Below, piece after piece: positions 1 through 6,416 of a stretch of DNA of 57,007 nucleotides (within the stretch, counting starts at the first letter, position 1; each line of letters opens with the position of its first letter). The stretch spans positions 1 through 57,007 of the IMG/VR virus record IMGVR_UViG_3300043786_001636; one strand, given 5' to 3'. Source of the stretch: a virus. The notes under the pieces were generated by a model that did no database searches, had not been told where the DNA came from, and worked only from the letters and a program-made list of their open reading frames with translations. A program made the translations under genes and the position numbers.

Positions 1-127
1 CCTGTGGGCGGGAGCGTGGCCACCGGGCCAACAGATGCCACCTTGTTGTTGCGTCTCGACCCGTTGCCGACGCGCCCCTGTACCATCGAAATTACGTTTT
101 CGCAAGCTCCGCCGACGTTGACGGTTG
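1..127. repeat. Terminal overlap, left copy
   Basis: These 127 bases are identical to 56881-57007. The copy lies within a gene that reads through the join in one frame, so the molecule closes into a circle of 56,880 bp. The overlap is probably an assembly k-mer overlap rather than a biological terminal repeat. Confidence 0.97.
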
Positions 128-351
128 CGGCGATGTGGGATGACAGCCTGTTGCCCGTCGAAGATCACCGCGTTCATTCCATCCTCATCCCGCTGTTCCG
201 GGCCGAACTGCTGGTCACGACGCTGTGGGCCAAGCCAGAGCTCGCTCAAATGGTTGTGGCCAACCAACAAGCCGCACTCAACCGGCTCATGCGCCTGCCT
301 ACTAATTTCGGTTCGTCCTCTGTGCGCATCGGCACTTCACTCGGTTACTGA
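1..351 (+). CDS. Virion neck/tail protein, C-terminal part (gene wraps the contig ends)
   Basis: This is the 3' portion of the gene that starts at 56299. Position 4 here corresponds to 56884, which is 195 codons after that start, so the frame is continuous. The joined product is 310 aa. The visible C-terminal part has no recognised domain and ends in IGTSLGY. The gene lies between a putative adaptor protein (55619-56302) and the fibre-like gene at 355, with only 3 bp before the latter's ATG, which suggests one late virion operon. A structural role near the head-tail junction is inferred from position only. Confidence 0.85.
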   Translation, partial: PVGGSVATGPTDATLLLRLDPLPTRPCTIEITFSQAPPTLTVAAMWDDSLLPVEDHRVHSILIPLFRAELLVTTLWAKPELAQMVVANQQAALNRLMRLPTNFGSSSVRIGTSLGY

Positions 352-354
352 CCC

Positions 355-1212
355 ATGTTCTCCCGCAACGGCAAACTTTCTTCTCCGTCCGCCAAGTCAG
401 ACCACGTCTGGCGCCGCGAAAGCAGTGGTGCGGTCTACCCGATCACGCCAGAGGTTTCCTTGCCGGGCGTTTGGACGTCGGACGGCGTCATGGTGACGCC
501 CGCATTCAACCCAGCGGACGGGTCCGCTGCCGACCCGGCCTGGTCTGGCTACGAGACCGGCGAAATTGCACCGACTGCTGATTATTCCGTCACGGGACAA
601 ATTGATGAAATCCCGAGCGGCGCGAAGAACGGCAGCAACAAGGTGTTTACGTTGACGGAGTCTCCGGTCAGCATCAACCGGCTTTATGTAGAGTTGCGGG
701 GCACACTTTTGACCAAAGTGCTCGACTACGTGCTAGTGGACAACACCCTGACCCTCACCGCCAACGTGACTGCCCCCGCCGCCACCGATTCTTTTTGGGC
801 AACTTATTTTACCGCCGCCGAGATCCAATCAGCCGAACCGGGTCCAATTGCTCCCGTGACACCCCTTGGCAACGATGTCTTGGGTGTTTTTACCGCCGGA
901 GCTTCTTTGAGCGGCGGTCGTTTCGTCTACGTCATCGGCACCACGGTCACCTATGCCAACGCTGCCACGTTGGTCCCGGCCATGGGATTTATTGTGCAAG
1001 CCGTGGCCAACGCAGATGCAATTACGGTCTACAAAGAGGGCATCCTCACCGGCCTGACCGGACTCATTGCTGAGACAGATTACTTCTTGGGCGGCAACGG
1101 CCAAATCACCGCTGCCCCAGGCACCAGTTCCGGCATCATTCAGTTTGTCGGTCGATCTATTTCCACCACCAGCTTGCTTGTAGAAATCGACTCTCCAATC
1201 TTAATCCAATAA
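355..1212 (+). CDS. Putative tail fibre/virion decoration protein
   Basis: A 285-aa protein rich in Thr, Ala, Gly and Val with short beta-prone segments, typical of phage fibre or decoration proteins. The middle (about residues 85-145) looks like a compact beta domain (KVFTLTESPVSINRLYVELRG). The last 75 residues (GFIVQAVANADAITVYKEG to the end) resemble the end of the next protein: both contain V[YF][KH][DE]G followed by ITGLT or ILTGLT, a YY/YFL segment and IQFVG. The two genes therefore share a paralogous C-terminal domain. The gene starts 3 bp after the upstream stop and lacks a clear ribosome binding site. Specific function unknown. Confidence 0.8.
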   Translation: MFSRNGKLSSPSAKSDHVWRRESSGAVYPITPEVSLPGVWTSDGVMVTPAFNPADGSAADPAWSGYETGEIAPTADYSVTGQIDEIPSGAKNGSNKVFTLTESPVSINRLYVELRGTLLTKVLDYVLVDNTLTLTANVTAPAATDSFWATYFTAAEIQSAEPGPIAPVTPLGNDVLGVFTAGASLSGGRFVYVIGTTVTYANAATLVPAMGFIVQAVANADAITVYKEGILTGLTGLIAETDYFLGGNGQITAAPGTSSGIIQFVGRSISTTSLLVEIDSPILIQ

Positions 1213-1215
1213 GTT

Positions 1216-1731
1216 ATGCCAGCAGAAAAATACCAAACATTTGACGGCGGCCAAAAACTCAAACCGTTCCTCCAGACCTCAGCCGGAGCAGCGGACGCCG
1301 GAAAACCAGTCGCCCTTAATAACAGCGGCGAAATCGATTCGTCCATGCTTCCCAATCAGGATGCCGATTCGACGACCCTGCCAGCAAGCGAAAACCTCGC
1401 AGCGGGCGACCTCGTGAATATTTGGTCTGACTCCGGCACGCTCAAGGCGCGAAAAGCTGACGCAACCAGTTCAGCCAAACGGGCTGACGGCTACGTTCTT
1501 GCTGGAGTTACCAGCCCGGCGAACGCTGAGGTCTTTCATGACGGAGCCATCACCGGCCTGACTTCGCTGACCGTTGGCGGGCGCTACTACCTGTCCGCGA
1601 CTGCTGGAGGGTTGACCATCGAGGCTTCGGTTCCAACGACGACCGGAAACTTGATCCAGTTCGTTGGTCAGGCAGTGTCGGCCACCAAACTGCTCTACCA
1701 GCCCGACACGAACCCTCCGGTCATCGCCTAA
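1216..1731 (+). CDS. Small virion protein with paralogous C-terminal domain
   Basis: A 171-aa protein that is mostly a shorter version of the C-terminal domain of its upstream neighbour (AEVFHDGAITGLTSLTVGG, then YYLSATAGG, then IQFVGQAVSATKLLY). The N-terminal half (MPAEKYQTFDGGQKLKPF) has no recognised match. The same block recurs in many phage structural proteins as a beta-rich repeat, so a decoration, baseplate or fibre role is likely. The stop codon overlaps the start of the following gene as TAATG, a sign of translational coupling. Confidence 0.8.
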   Translation: MPAEKYQTFDGGQKLKPFLQTSAGAADAGKPVALNNSGEIDSSMLPNQDADSTTLPASENLAAGDLVNIWSDSGTLKARKADATSSAKRADGYVLAGVTSPANAEVFHDGAITGLTSLTVGGRYYLSATAGGLTIEASVPTTTGNLIQFVGQAVSATKLLYQPDTNPPVIA

Positions 1732-2624
1732 TGCCAGATCTGAACCATGTCTGGACCGGCAGCGGCTTTGCCTTAAAAGCTGCTACCGGAACGGATGTCA
1801 AACTTTACACCGCCGGCGACACCTGGGTGAACCCTTCGCCAGATGTCGCGAAACGGGTTTTCGTTCGGCTAGTTGGCGGAGGCGGAGGCGGCGGGTCTGG
1901 TCGGAAGGGCGCGGCTGGAGAAATTCGCTGCGGCGGCGGCGGCGGCGCTGGCGGATGCGTCGTCGAGGGCTGGCTGCTAACGACCGACATCAACGACGAA
2001 GGAGGCATCTCCGTTACGGTTGGCGCAGCGGGCCTGGGCGGTGAGTCCGTCACCAGCAGCTCAACTAACGGCAATGCGGGGACCGCTGGCGGCGCGACTA
2101 TTTTTTCGCATTACCAAGCCTCTGGCGGAGGCGGCGGCGGCGGCGGGACGACCAGTGCGGGAACCGCGGGCGCTGCGGTAAGCAACGGAAACAACATTGG
2201 CCTTACGTTTTTGAATAGCATTCCTGGCGGCGCTGCTTCTGGCACCGGGACCGCTGGAGCGGCTCCGGCAGCGACTGCGCTGTCCCTGCCAACTGGCGGC
2301 GGTGCGGGCGGCGGTATCACTGCCGCGAATGCGACCTCAAACGGAGGCGCGGGCGGTCAAAGCGGAAATTCAACGCTAGGACAGCTAAACGGGGGTTCGG
2401 GTGGAACAACAGGAAACGGTGGCGCTGGCAACCCAGGAAAGGGCGCGGGAACAGGCGGCGGCGGCGGGGCTTCGCGCAGGACCGGGGCTGCCCCAAACGG
2501 CGGAGCGGGTGGCGGATTTGGCGGCGGCGGCGGCGGCGGAGGCGCGGGCGAAAATAGCGGCGCGAACAGCGGCGCGGGAGGAAACGGTGCCTCGGGTTAC
2601 GCTCTTATTATTACCTATTTATGA
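1731..2624 (+). CDS. Glycine-rich tail tip / receptor-binding protein
   Basis: A 297-aa protein whose residues from about 45 to 285 are dominated by Gly runs (up to eight or nine consecutive) interleaved with Ala, Ser, Asn and Thr. It begins with a short folded part (KLYTAGDTWVNPSPDVAKRVFVRLVGG), which matches the common phage glycine-rich domain with W-x-x-P followed by a VRLVG strand. Such domains form polyglycine-II sandwiches in receptor-binding adhesins of T-even-like phages. A receptor-binding tip is likely but inferred. The DNA contains many GGC repeats that could slip. The gene is coupled on both sides (TAATG before, ATGA after). Confidence 0.8.
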   Translation: MPDLNHVWTGSGFALKAATGTDVKLYTAGDTWVNPSPDVAKRVFVRLVGGGGGGGSGRKGAAGEIRCGGGGGAGGCVVEGWLLTTDINDEGGISVTVGAAGLGGESVTSSSTNGNAGTAGGATIFSHYQASGGGGGGGGTTSAGTAGAAVSNGNNIGLTFLNSIPGGAASGTGTAGAAPAATALSLPTGGGAGGGITAANATSNGGAGGQSGNSTLGQLNGGSGGTTGNGGAGNPGKGAGTGGGGGASRRTGAAPNGGAGGGFGGGGGGGGAGENSGANSGAGGNGASGYALIITYL

Positions 2625-3004
2625 AGCGAGTCGCACACATTGCTGACGGCCAAATCGTTAACGTCAGTCTGGCCAGCGACGACTGGACGCCGCCCGAAAA
2701 CGGCACCCAGATGCTTGAGGAGGACGCGATTGCGGCGGGCATCCCTCGATGGGCTCGCCCGACCGTTTTTGAGCCTGCACCAAGCTGGAAAGTTAAGGTG
2801 TGGTTGATCCGCCAAGGCGTAGACTTAGCCGACATCCCGCAAATCTTGGCGCAGCAAATTCCAATGGGCCCCGAACTAGAAGAAGCGCTTTTGCGTTGGG
2901 AGCACGCGCCCGAAGTGCCGTTCAATCACCCTTTGGTTGGCCTCATTTCATCCGCCCTGAACCTCGACCCGGAAAATGCATGGCCGCAGATCTTGGCGAT
3001 TTGA
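2621..3004 (+). CDS. Putative tail fibre assembly/chaperone-like protein
   Basis: A 127-aa acidic-hydrophobic protein starting MKRVAHIADGQIVNV, an opening seen in many small phage proteins encoded directly after adhesin genes. A segment around residues 55-95 (KVKVWLIRQGVDLADIPQIL) looks helical. It overlaps the glycine-rich gene by ATGA, so the two are probably translated together. By analogy with tail fibre assembly proteins it may help fold or attach the upstream adhesin, but no diagnostic motif is present. Confidence 0.75.
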   Translation: MKRVAHIADGQIVNVSLASDDWTPPENGTQMLEEDAIAAGIPRWARPTVFEPAPSWKVKVWLIRQGVDLADIPQILAQQIPMGPELEEALLRWEHAPEVPFNHPLVGLISSALNLDPENAWPQILAI

Positions 3005-3017
3005 CACCTTAAAAACA

Positions 3018-3359
3018 ATGAGCAACCAACCTATCATTCGCGACAAAGCCGTCACCGGCACTAGCCCAAGGACCGTTTTGGTGCGAGCGGGCGCCTATTT
3101 TATTGAGGCCAAAGATACAAATTCCGGCACAATCAAAATCAAACGAGGCGACGCCGCCGTGTTTGCGACTGGCCAAACGTCGTTTTCAAGAAACCTGCCA
3201 GCGGTCAACACCGTGCAACGCACCCATCCTGACACTTGGATTGAATTCTCCAGCGGATCTGGAATCGTCACTGCCGAGTACGACAAAGACTGTGGGGACA
3301 TTTACGTCTACGGCGCAACCGTGGCAATTGCGGACGCTGCCGTCGCTCTGAAAAGTTGA
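3018..3359 (+). CDS. Small hypothetical virion protein
   Basis: A 113-aa protein, MSNQPIIRDKAVTGTSPRTVLV onward, with alternating polar and hydrophobic residues suggesting a beta fold. The ATG at 3018 is chosen over the longer frame because it follows the upstream stop by 14 bp and begins the conserved-looking sequence. No strong ribosome binding site is visible (AAAAACA precedes the ATG). It sits between the fibre-assembly candidate and a tail-tube-like gene, so a virion role is inferred from position. Confidence 0.72.
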   Translation: MSNQPIIRDKAVTGTSPRTVLVRAGAYFIEAKDTNSGTIKIKRGDAAVFATGQTSFSRNLPAVNTVQRTHPDTWIEFSSGSGIVTAEYDKDCGDIYVYGATVAIADAAVALKS

Positions 3360-3422
3360 ATTTTAAAATTTCTGTCCCCAAGGCTTGCGACCTTTGCCCA
3401 AAGAACAGCAGCAACACCACAA

Positions 3423-4661
3423 ATGAACGACTACATTGACTTCAAAAATCGCGGCGCCGACCAGGCTCTGCATCGGGAACCGGGAGCGTCCACCGCTCTG
3501 CGGATTCAGGCTAGGGACGGCAAATTGTTCGCGCAAACTCGCGACAATGACGCCTCCGTCATTGCGGACCTCTCCAAATCTGCCTCGGATCTTGCCGAGA
3601 CTGTGCGCTACATCCCGACCATTGACACGCAGGGAAGCATTAACGCGAAGACCACGATTAAAATCGTGGCCCAGACGCCAAGCGGCAAACCCGTGCGGCG
3701 CTCCGCCCATCGTCTTCGGGTCCGCGTTCACGATGCTGGAACAGTCACGCTTGCCGAAAGCGCAACAATGGCTGTGGCCAACGCAACAACGTTGCTGACA
3801 AACCTCGACAGCAACAAAGACATCCTCATTGAAGAGGCCGCTGTGGCCAGGTTGACCACCGCATTGACTGGCGCCAACAACGATCTCGTCTACACGTCGG
3901 TCCTTGCTGGAGCCAGCGGCAACGCCACGACCGTGGCCTACGTCAACCCCGGCACCGCTTCCGCTGCGTTGTCTGTAGCCGTCACGGGTCAGGCGATCAC
4001 GGTCAACCTCGCCACCAATGCCGGGACGGCCCAAGTTGAAACCGCCACTGTGGTTGCCGCGGCTGGCGCAACTGAGAACGGCACCTTGCACGTCACGGTG
4101 ACCTCGGCAGCTATTTCGGGGTCGCCGGTCATTGTCCCGGTTTCCCTCACGACCGCCGATGACACCGCCGCAAAAGTGGCCACTGCCATCCGCGCGGCCC
4201 TCACTGCCAACACTGCCACCGCGGCAGCGTTCACGGTTGGCGGATCTACTGCCGCAGTCACTTTGACCGCTAAAATCGCCGCAGCAAACGACAGCACACT
4301 GAACATCGTTTGGACGGACGCCGTTGCCGGTGTGGCCGAGGTTACTGCTTCAACCAACACCACCGCAGGCGCGGCCCCAGCAATCACCTCCACCGCCGCT
4401 CAGGTCGAAACCGCAATCGAGGCGTCAACCGCTGCCAGCGCTTTGGTCACGGTCGCAAATGCTTCCGGCAATGACGGCACCGGCATTGTCACGGCTTTGG
4501 CGCCAACCAACCTCGCGGGCGGCAACGCAAGCGGAGACGTGTTCTGGCTCGAATTGACCAAAGGTTCGGCTGGTACCGTCACCATCGAAACGGGTCCGGC
4601 TCCCTTTGGGGAAATCACTTTGGGAGATTTCAGCACCAAACTGAACGTGACCCACGCTTAA
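3423..4661 (+). CDS. Ala/Thr-rich repetitive structural protein
   Basis: A 412-aa protein. The N-terminal 75 residues are charged (MNDYIDFKNRGADQALHREPG). The rest is a low-complexity Ala, Thr, Val and Ser-rich region containing repeated modules of the form TAAQVETAI, SLTTADDTAAKVATAIRAAL and ASGN[AD]. Similar A-x-x-V-x-x-A-I blocks occur in phage tail tube and sheath-associated proteins and in phage Ig-like decoration regions. No enzymatic motif is seen. It starts after a 63-bp gap with no gene and is followed by an 11-bp hairpin, so it may end a transcript segment. Confidence 0.78.
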   Translation: MNDYIDFKNRGADQALHREPGASTALRIQARDGKLFAQTRDNDASVIADLSKSASDLAETVRYIPTIDTQGSINAKTTIKIVAQTPSGKPVRRSAHRLRVRVHDAGTVTLAESATMAVANATTLLTNLDSNKDILIEEAAVARLTTALTGANNDLVYTSVLAGASGNATTVAYVNPGTASAALSVAVTGQAITVNLATNAGTAQVETATVVAAAGATENGTLHVTVTSAAISGSPVIVPVSLTTADDTAAKVATAIRAALTANTATAAAFTVGGSTAAVTLTAKIAAANDSTLNIVWTDAVAGVAEVTASTNTTAGAAPAITSTAAQVETAIEASTAASALVTVANASGNDGTGIVTALAPTNLAGGNASGDVFWLELTKGSAGTVTIETGPAPFGEITLGDFSTKLNVTHA

Positions 4662-4693
4662 TTTCCCGTCCTGCCGACGGGCCATCCCACACA

Positions 4694-4723
4694 AATCCCG
4701 CCCCGGTTCGCTGGGGCGGGATT
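4694..4723 (+). terminator. 11-bp perfect hairpin, possible terminator
   Basis: AATCCCGCCCC (4694-4704) pairs perfectly with GGGGCGGGATT (4713-4723) around an 8-base loop. It lies 33 bp after the stop of the preceding gene. There is no run of T afterwards, so it may be a weak or factor-assisted terminator, or an RNA-stabilising stem. Confidence 0.5.
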
Positions 4724-4729
4724 CGGGCC

Positions 4730-4858
4730 ATGAAATTCGCCGTGTTTCTTTTTTTGTTCCTTTGGTTGGCTTTCTTGGGAACTGAGATCACCGAGCCCAA
4801 TGTTGTCCTCGGCATTGCGGCAATGTCCTGCGCCATGTTTTTCTTCGGCAAACTATGA
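4730..4858 (+). CDS. 42-aa two-helix membrane peptide
   Basis: A short frame encoding MKFAVFLFLFLWLAFLG followed by a short polar link (TEITEPNV) and a second hydrophobic stretch ending MFFFGKL. Two membrane-spanning helices are likely, at residues 3-17 and 25-40. The stop overlaps the next start as ATGA, which supports real translation. Small two-helix peptides in phage late regions are often holins or antiholins, so this is a lysis candidate, but nothing else in the sequence proves it. Confidence 0.6.
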   Translation: MKFAVFLFLFLWLAFLGTEITEPNVVLGIAAMSCAMFFFGKL

Positions 4859-5586
4859 GCAACAGACCACAAGCCGAGCAGGACGATTTCTTCCCGCTTC
4901 TGGCGGCGCCCGTGCATCCTATCTACGCAAAGAAGATGCACCCCACGGCGCTGCATGGCATCGCCATGCACAACCATCGCTGCCAAGTCCACACGCAGTC
5001 CGTCGCTCAACAACTCCAAAACAAAGTTGCCGGGTTGTCGTTGGAATATTTCGTCGATGGAAAAGGGCAAAAATGGGCTGCGCTCATGCGCCCGGCGGGC
5101 GGAGGGGCAGTGACGCGACGTCCGTTGACTTTGTATTCGACGCAAGTAAACAACCAAGAACGGATTGCAATTCAACCGGGAACGGTGAGCCTTGGCACGG
5201 AGGATCTCAGCATCTCCGACGACGGAGACGTCTTGACGGTGTCCGTGCCGGCGCAAAGCAAAGATCTGGTGCTGCGCCTTGATTTGGTTCCCGGTGCAAT
5301 GGCGCTTGCGTATCTTGCCGATCCTCAGACGGTTCGATACTACGCACAAGGAGTCGCCAGCGTTGTTGATTGGGCAATAAATTGGGAAACTCCAAACCAA
5401 CAATCCGAGCGGGCTGAGGTTGACCCTGTGAGCGGCGAGCCAATCGTGACCGGCACTTATTACGTCCGCATCGGGCGCGCAACGGTGAACGGAGAAACCG
5501 TCACTTTGACAAACTACAAATACGGACCGCTCGCCATAAACCTTTGCGCCAACGGCGATCTGGTCATTGCGCAATTGGAGCCATGA
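4855..5586 (+). CDS. Hypothetical virion protein (243 aa)
   Basis: A 243-aa soluble protein. Residues 1-60 contain several His residues (MHPTALHGIAMHNHRC). The remainder is a mixed beta-rich sequence with repeated short acidic segments (LSISDDGDVLTVSVPA). No family was recognised. It is coupled by ATGA to the small membrane peptide upstream and to the next gene downstream, so all three are probably one translational unit. A minor virion or tail component is the most economical guess. Confidence 0.75.
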   Translation: MSNRPQAEQDDFFPLLAAPVHPIYAKKMHPTALHGIAMHNHRCQVHTQSVAQQLQNKVAGLSLEYFVDGKGQKWAALMRPAGGGAVTRRPLTLYSTQVNNQERIAIQPGTVSLGTEDLSISDDGDVLTVSVPAQSKDLVLRLDLVPGAMALAYLADPQTVRYYAQGVASVVDWAINWETPNQQSERAEVDPVSGEPIVTGTYYVRIGRATVNGETVTLTNYKYGPLAINLCANGDLVIAQLEP

Positions 5587-6416
5587 ATTGCGGTTGTTGT
5601 CGAGTCGTAAGCGAAGGCGAAGTGATTGCCGCCATCAGCGGCACCGTTGCAGGCGGGTGGGCAACTGTTCTTCCAGGCTTCGGAAGCAGCTTTGAGGCCG
5701 ATGGCTTCCCTGATCCCCCCCCCGGCGGCGTGATCAGTGCCTATGCAATCACCCGGGTCTACCAGCAATACCGCACGAGCAACAACGAGTTAATCGGGGA
5801 GGTGGACGGCGTCCAAACGAATGGGACGATTGATCCCCTCCAAATTTGGCTCCCAAACGAATTCGGCGGATTCGACCAAATCAAAGCGCCTGGAGACCCG
5901 GAAATTGAAGAGACAGGCAACAATCCCACCAATGACGGGGAATTCTATTACGTTTACCTGCACGACCGCTGGGACACGGGAACCTGGACCACTGTTTCTA
6001 CAACCACAACCACAGAAACCGTTGCCATCGAAACGTCTGGCGGGCAAACCTACATCGACGAAGAGCGCCTCAACGGTGGACTGGTCTATCGCAAGGTTTG
6101 GGGGCCGATCATCGGGACCGTAGACCACGATGCAATCATGCAGACGCATGCCCATTTAGAGTTTCCTGTCCGCAACTTAACCAATGATTTCGATTGCGCT
6201 GGCGTAGACCTTGGCACCGTGCTTTCCGTGCATGACGAGGTTGCAAACGAAAGCGTTTTGCAAACTGTGGTCATGGACCAACAACAGGTCACCATACCGT
6301 TGCCGACCACCATGAGCGAGGAGGTCGATGGGGTTTCAGGCGCGCTGAACAATTGGGGTTTTGCTTCCCGCTCAATCAATCATTGCCGCAAACTGGGGGC
6401 GCCGGCAATCCTTTAA
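5583..6416 (+). CDS. Hypothetical virion protein, last gene of the plus-strand late block
   Basis: A 277-aa protein beginning MNCGCCRVVSEGEVIAAISG. The early CxCC cluster is unusual for a phage structural protein. A Thr run (TTTTTETVAIET) lies near residues 138-150. The start at 5583 gives an ATGA overlap with the upstream gene. Its stop (TAA, 6414-6416) overlaps the stop of the giant minus-strand gene (6413-6415), so the two converging genes share stop bases and leave no room for a terminator. No family recognised. Confidence 0.75.
   Translation: MNCGCCRVVSEGEVIAAISGTVAGGWATVLPGFGSSFEADGFPDPPPGGVISAYAITRVYQQYRTSNNELIGEVDGVQTNGTIDPLQIWLPNEFGGFDQIKAPGDPEIEETGNNPTNDGEFYYVYLHDRWDTGTWTTVSTTTTTETVAIETSGGQTYIDEERLNGGLVYRKVWGPIIGTVDHDAIMQTHAHLEFPVRNLTNDFDCAGVDLGTVLSVHDEVANESVLQTVVMDQQQVTIPLPTTMSEEVDGVSGALNNWGFASRSINHCRKLGAPAIL

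Noticed and set aside
1-127. True direct terminal repeat of the packaged genome
   Set aside because: The repeat falls within one gene, which reads intact only if one copy is removed, and its length equals a common assembler k-mer.
1861-2600. Diversity-generating retroelement target in the adhesin
   Set aside because: No reverse transcriptase or template repeat exists in the genome; the repeats are simple Gly codons.
4694-4723. Canonical rho-independent terminator
   Set aside because: Perfect stem but no T tract on either strand, so it is kept only as a possible terminator.
4630-5574. Minus-strand 314-codon frame, and similar ones at 3363-4091, 26112-26855 and 43388-44254
   Set aside because: They are antisense to well-supported, overlapping plus-strand genes and show no recognisable motifs.
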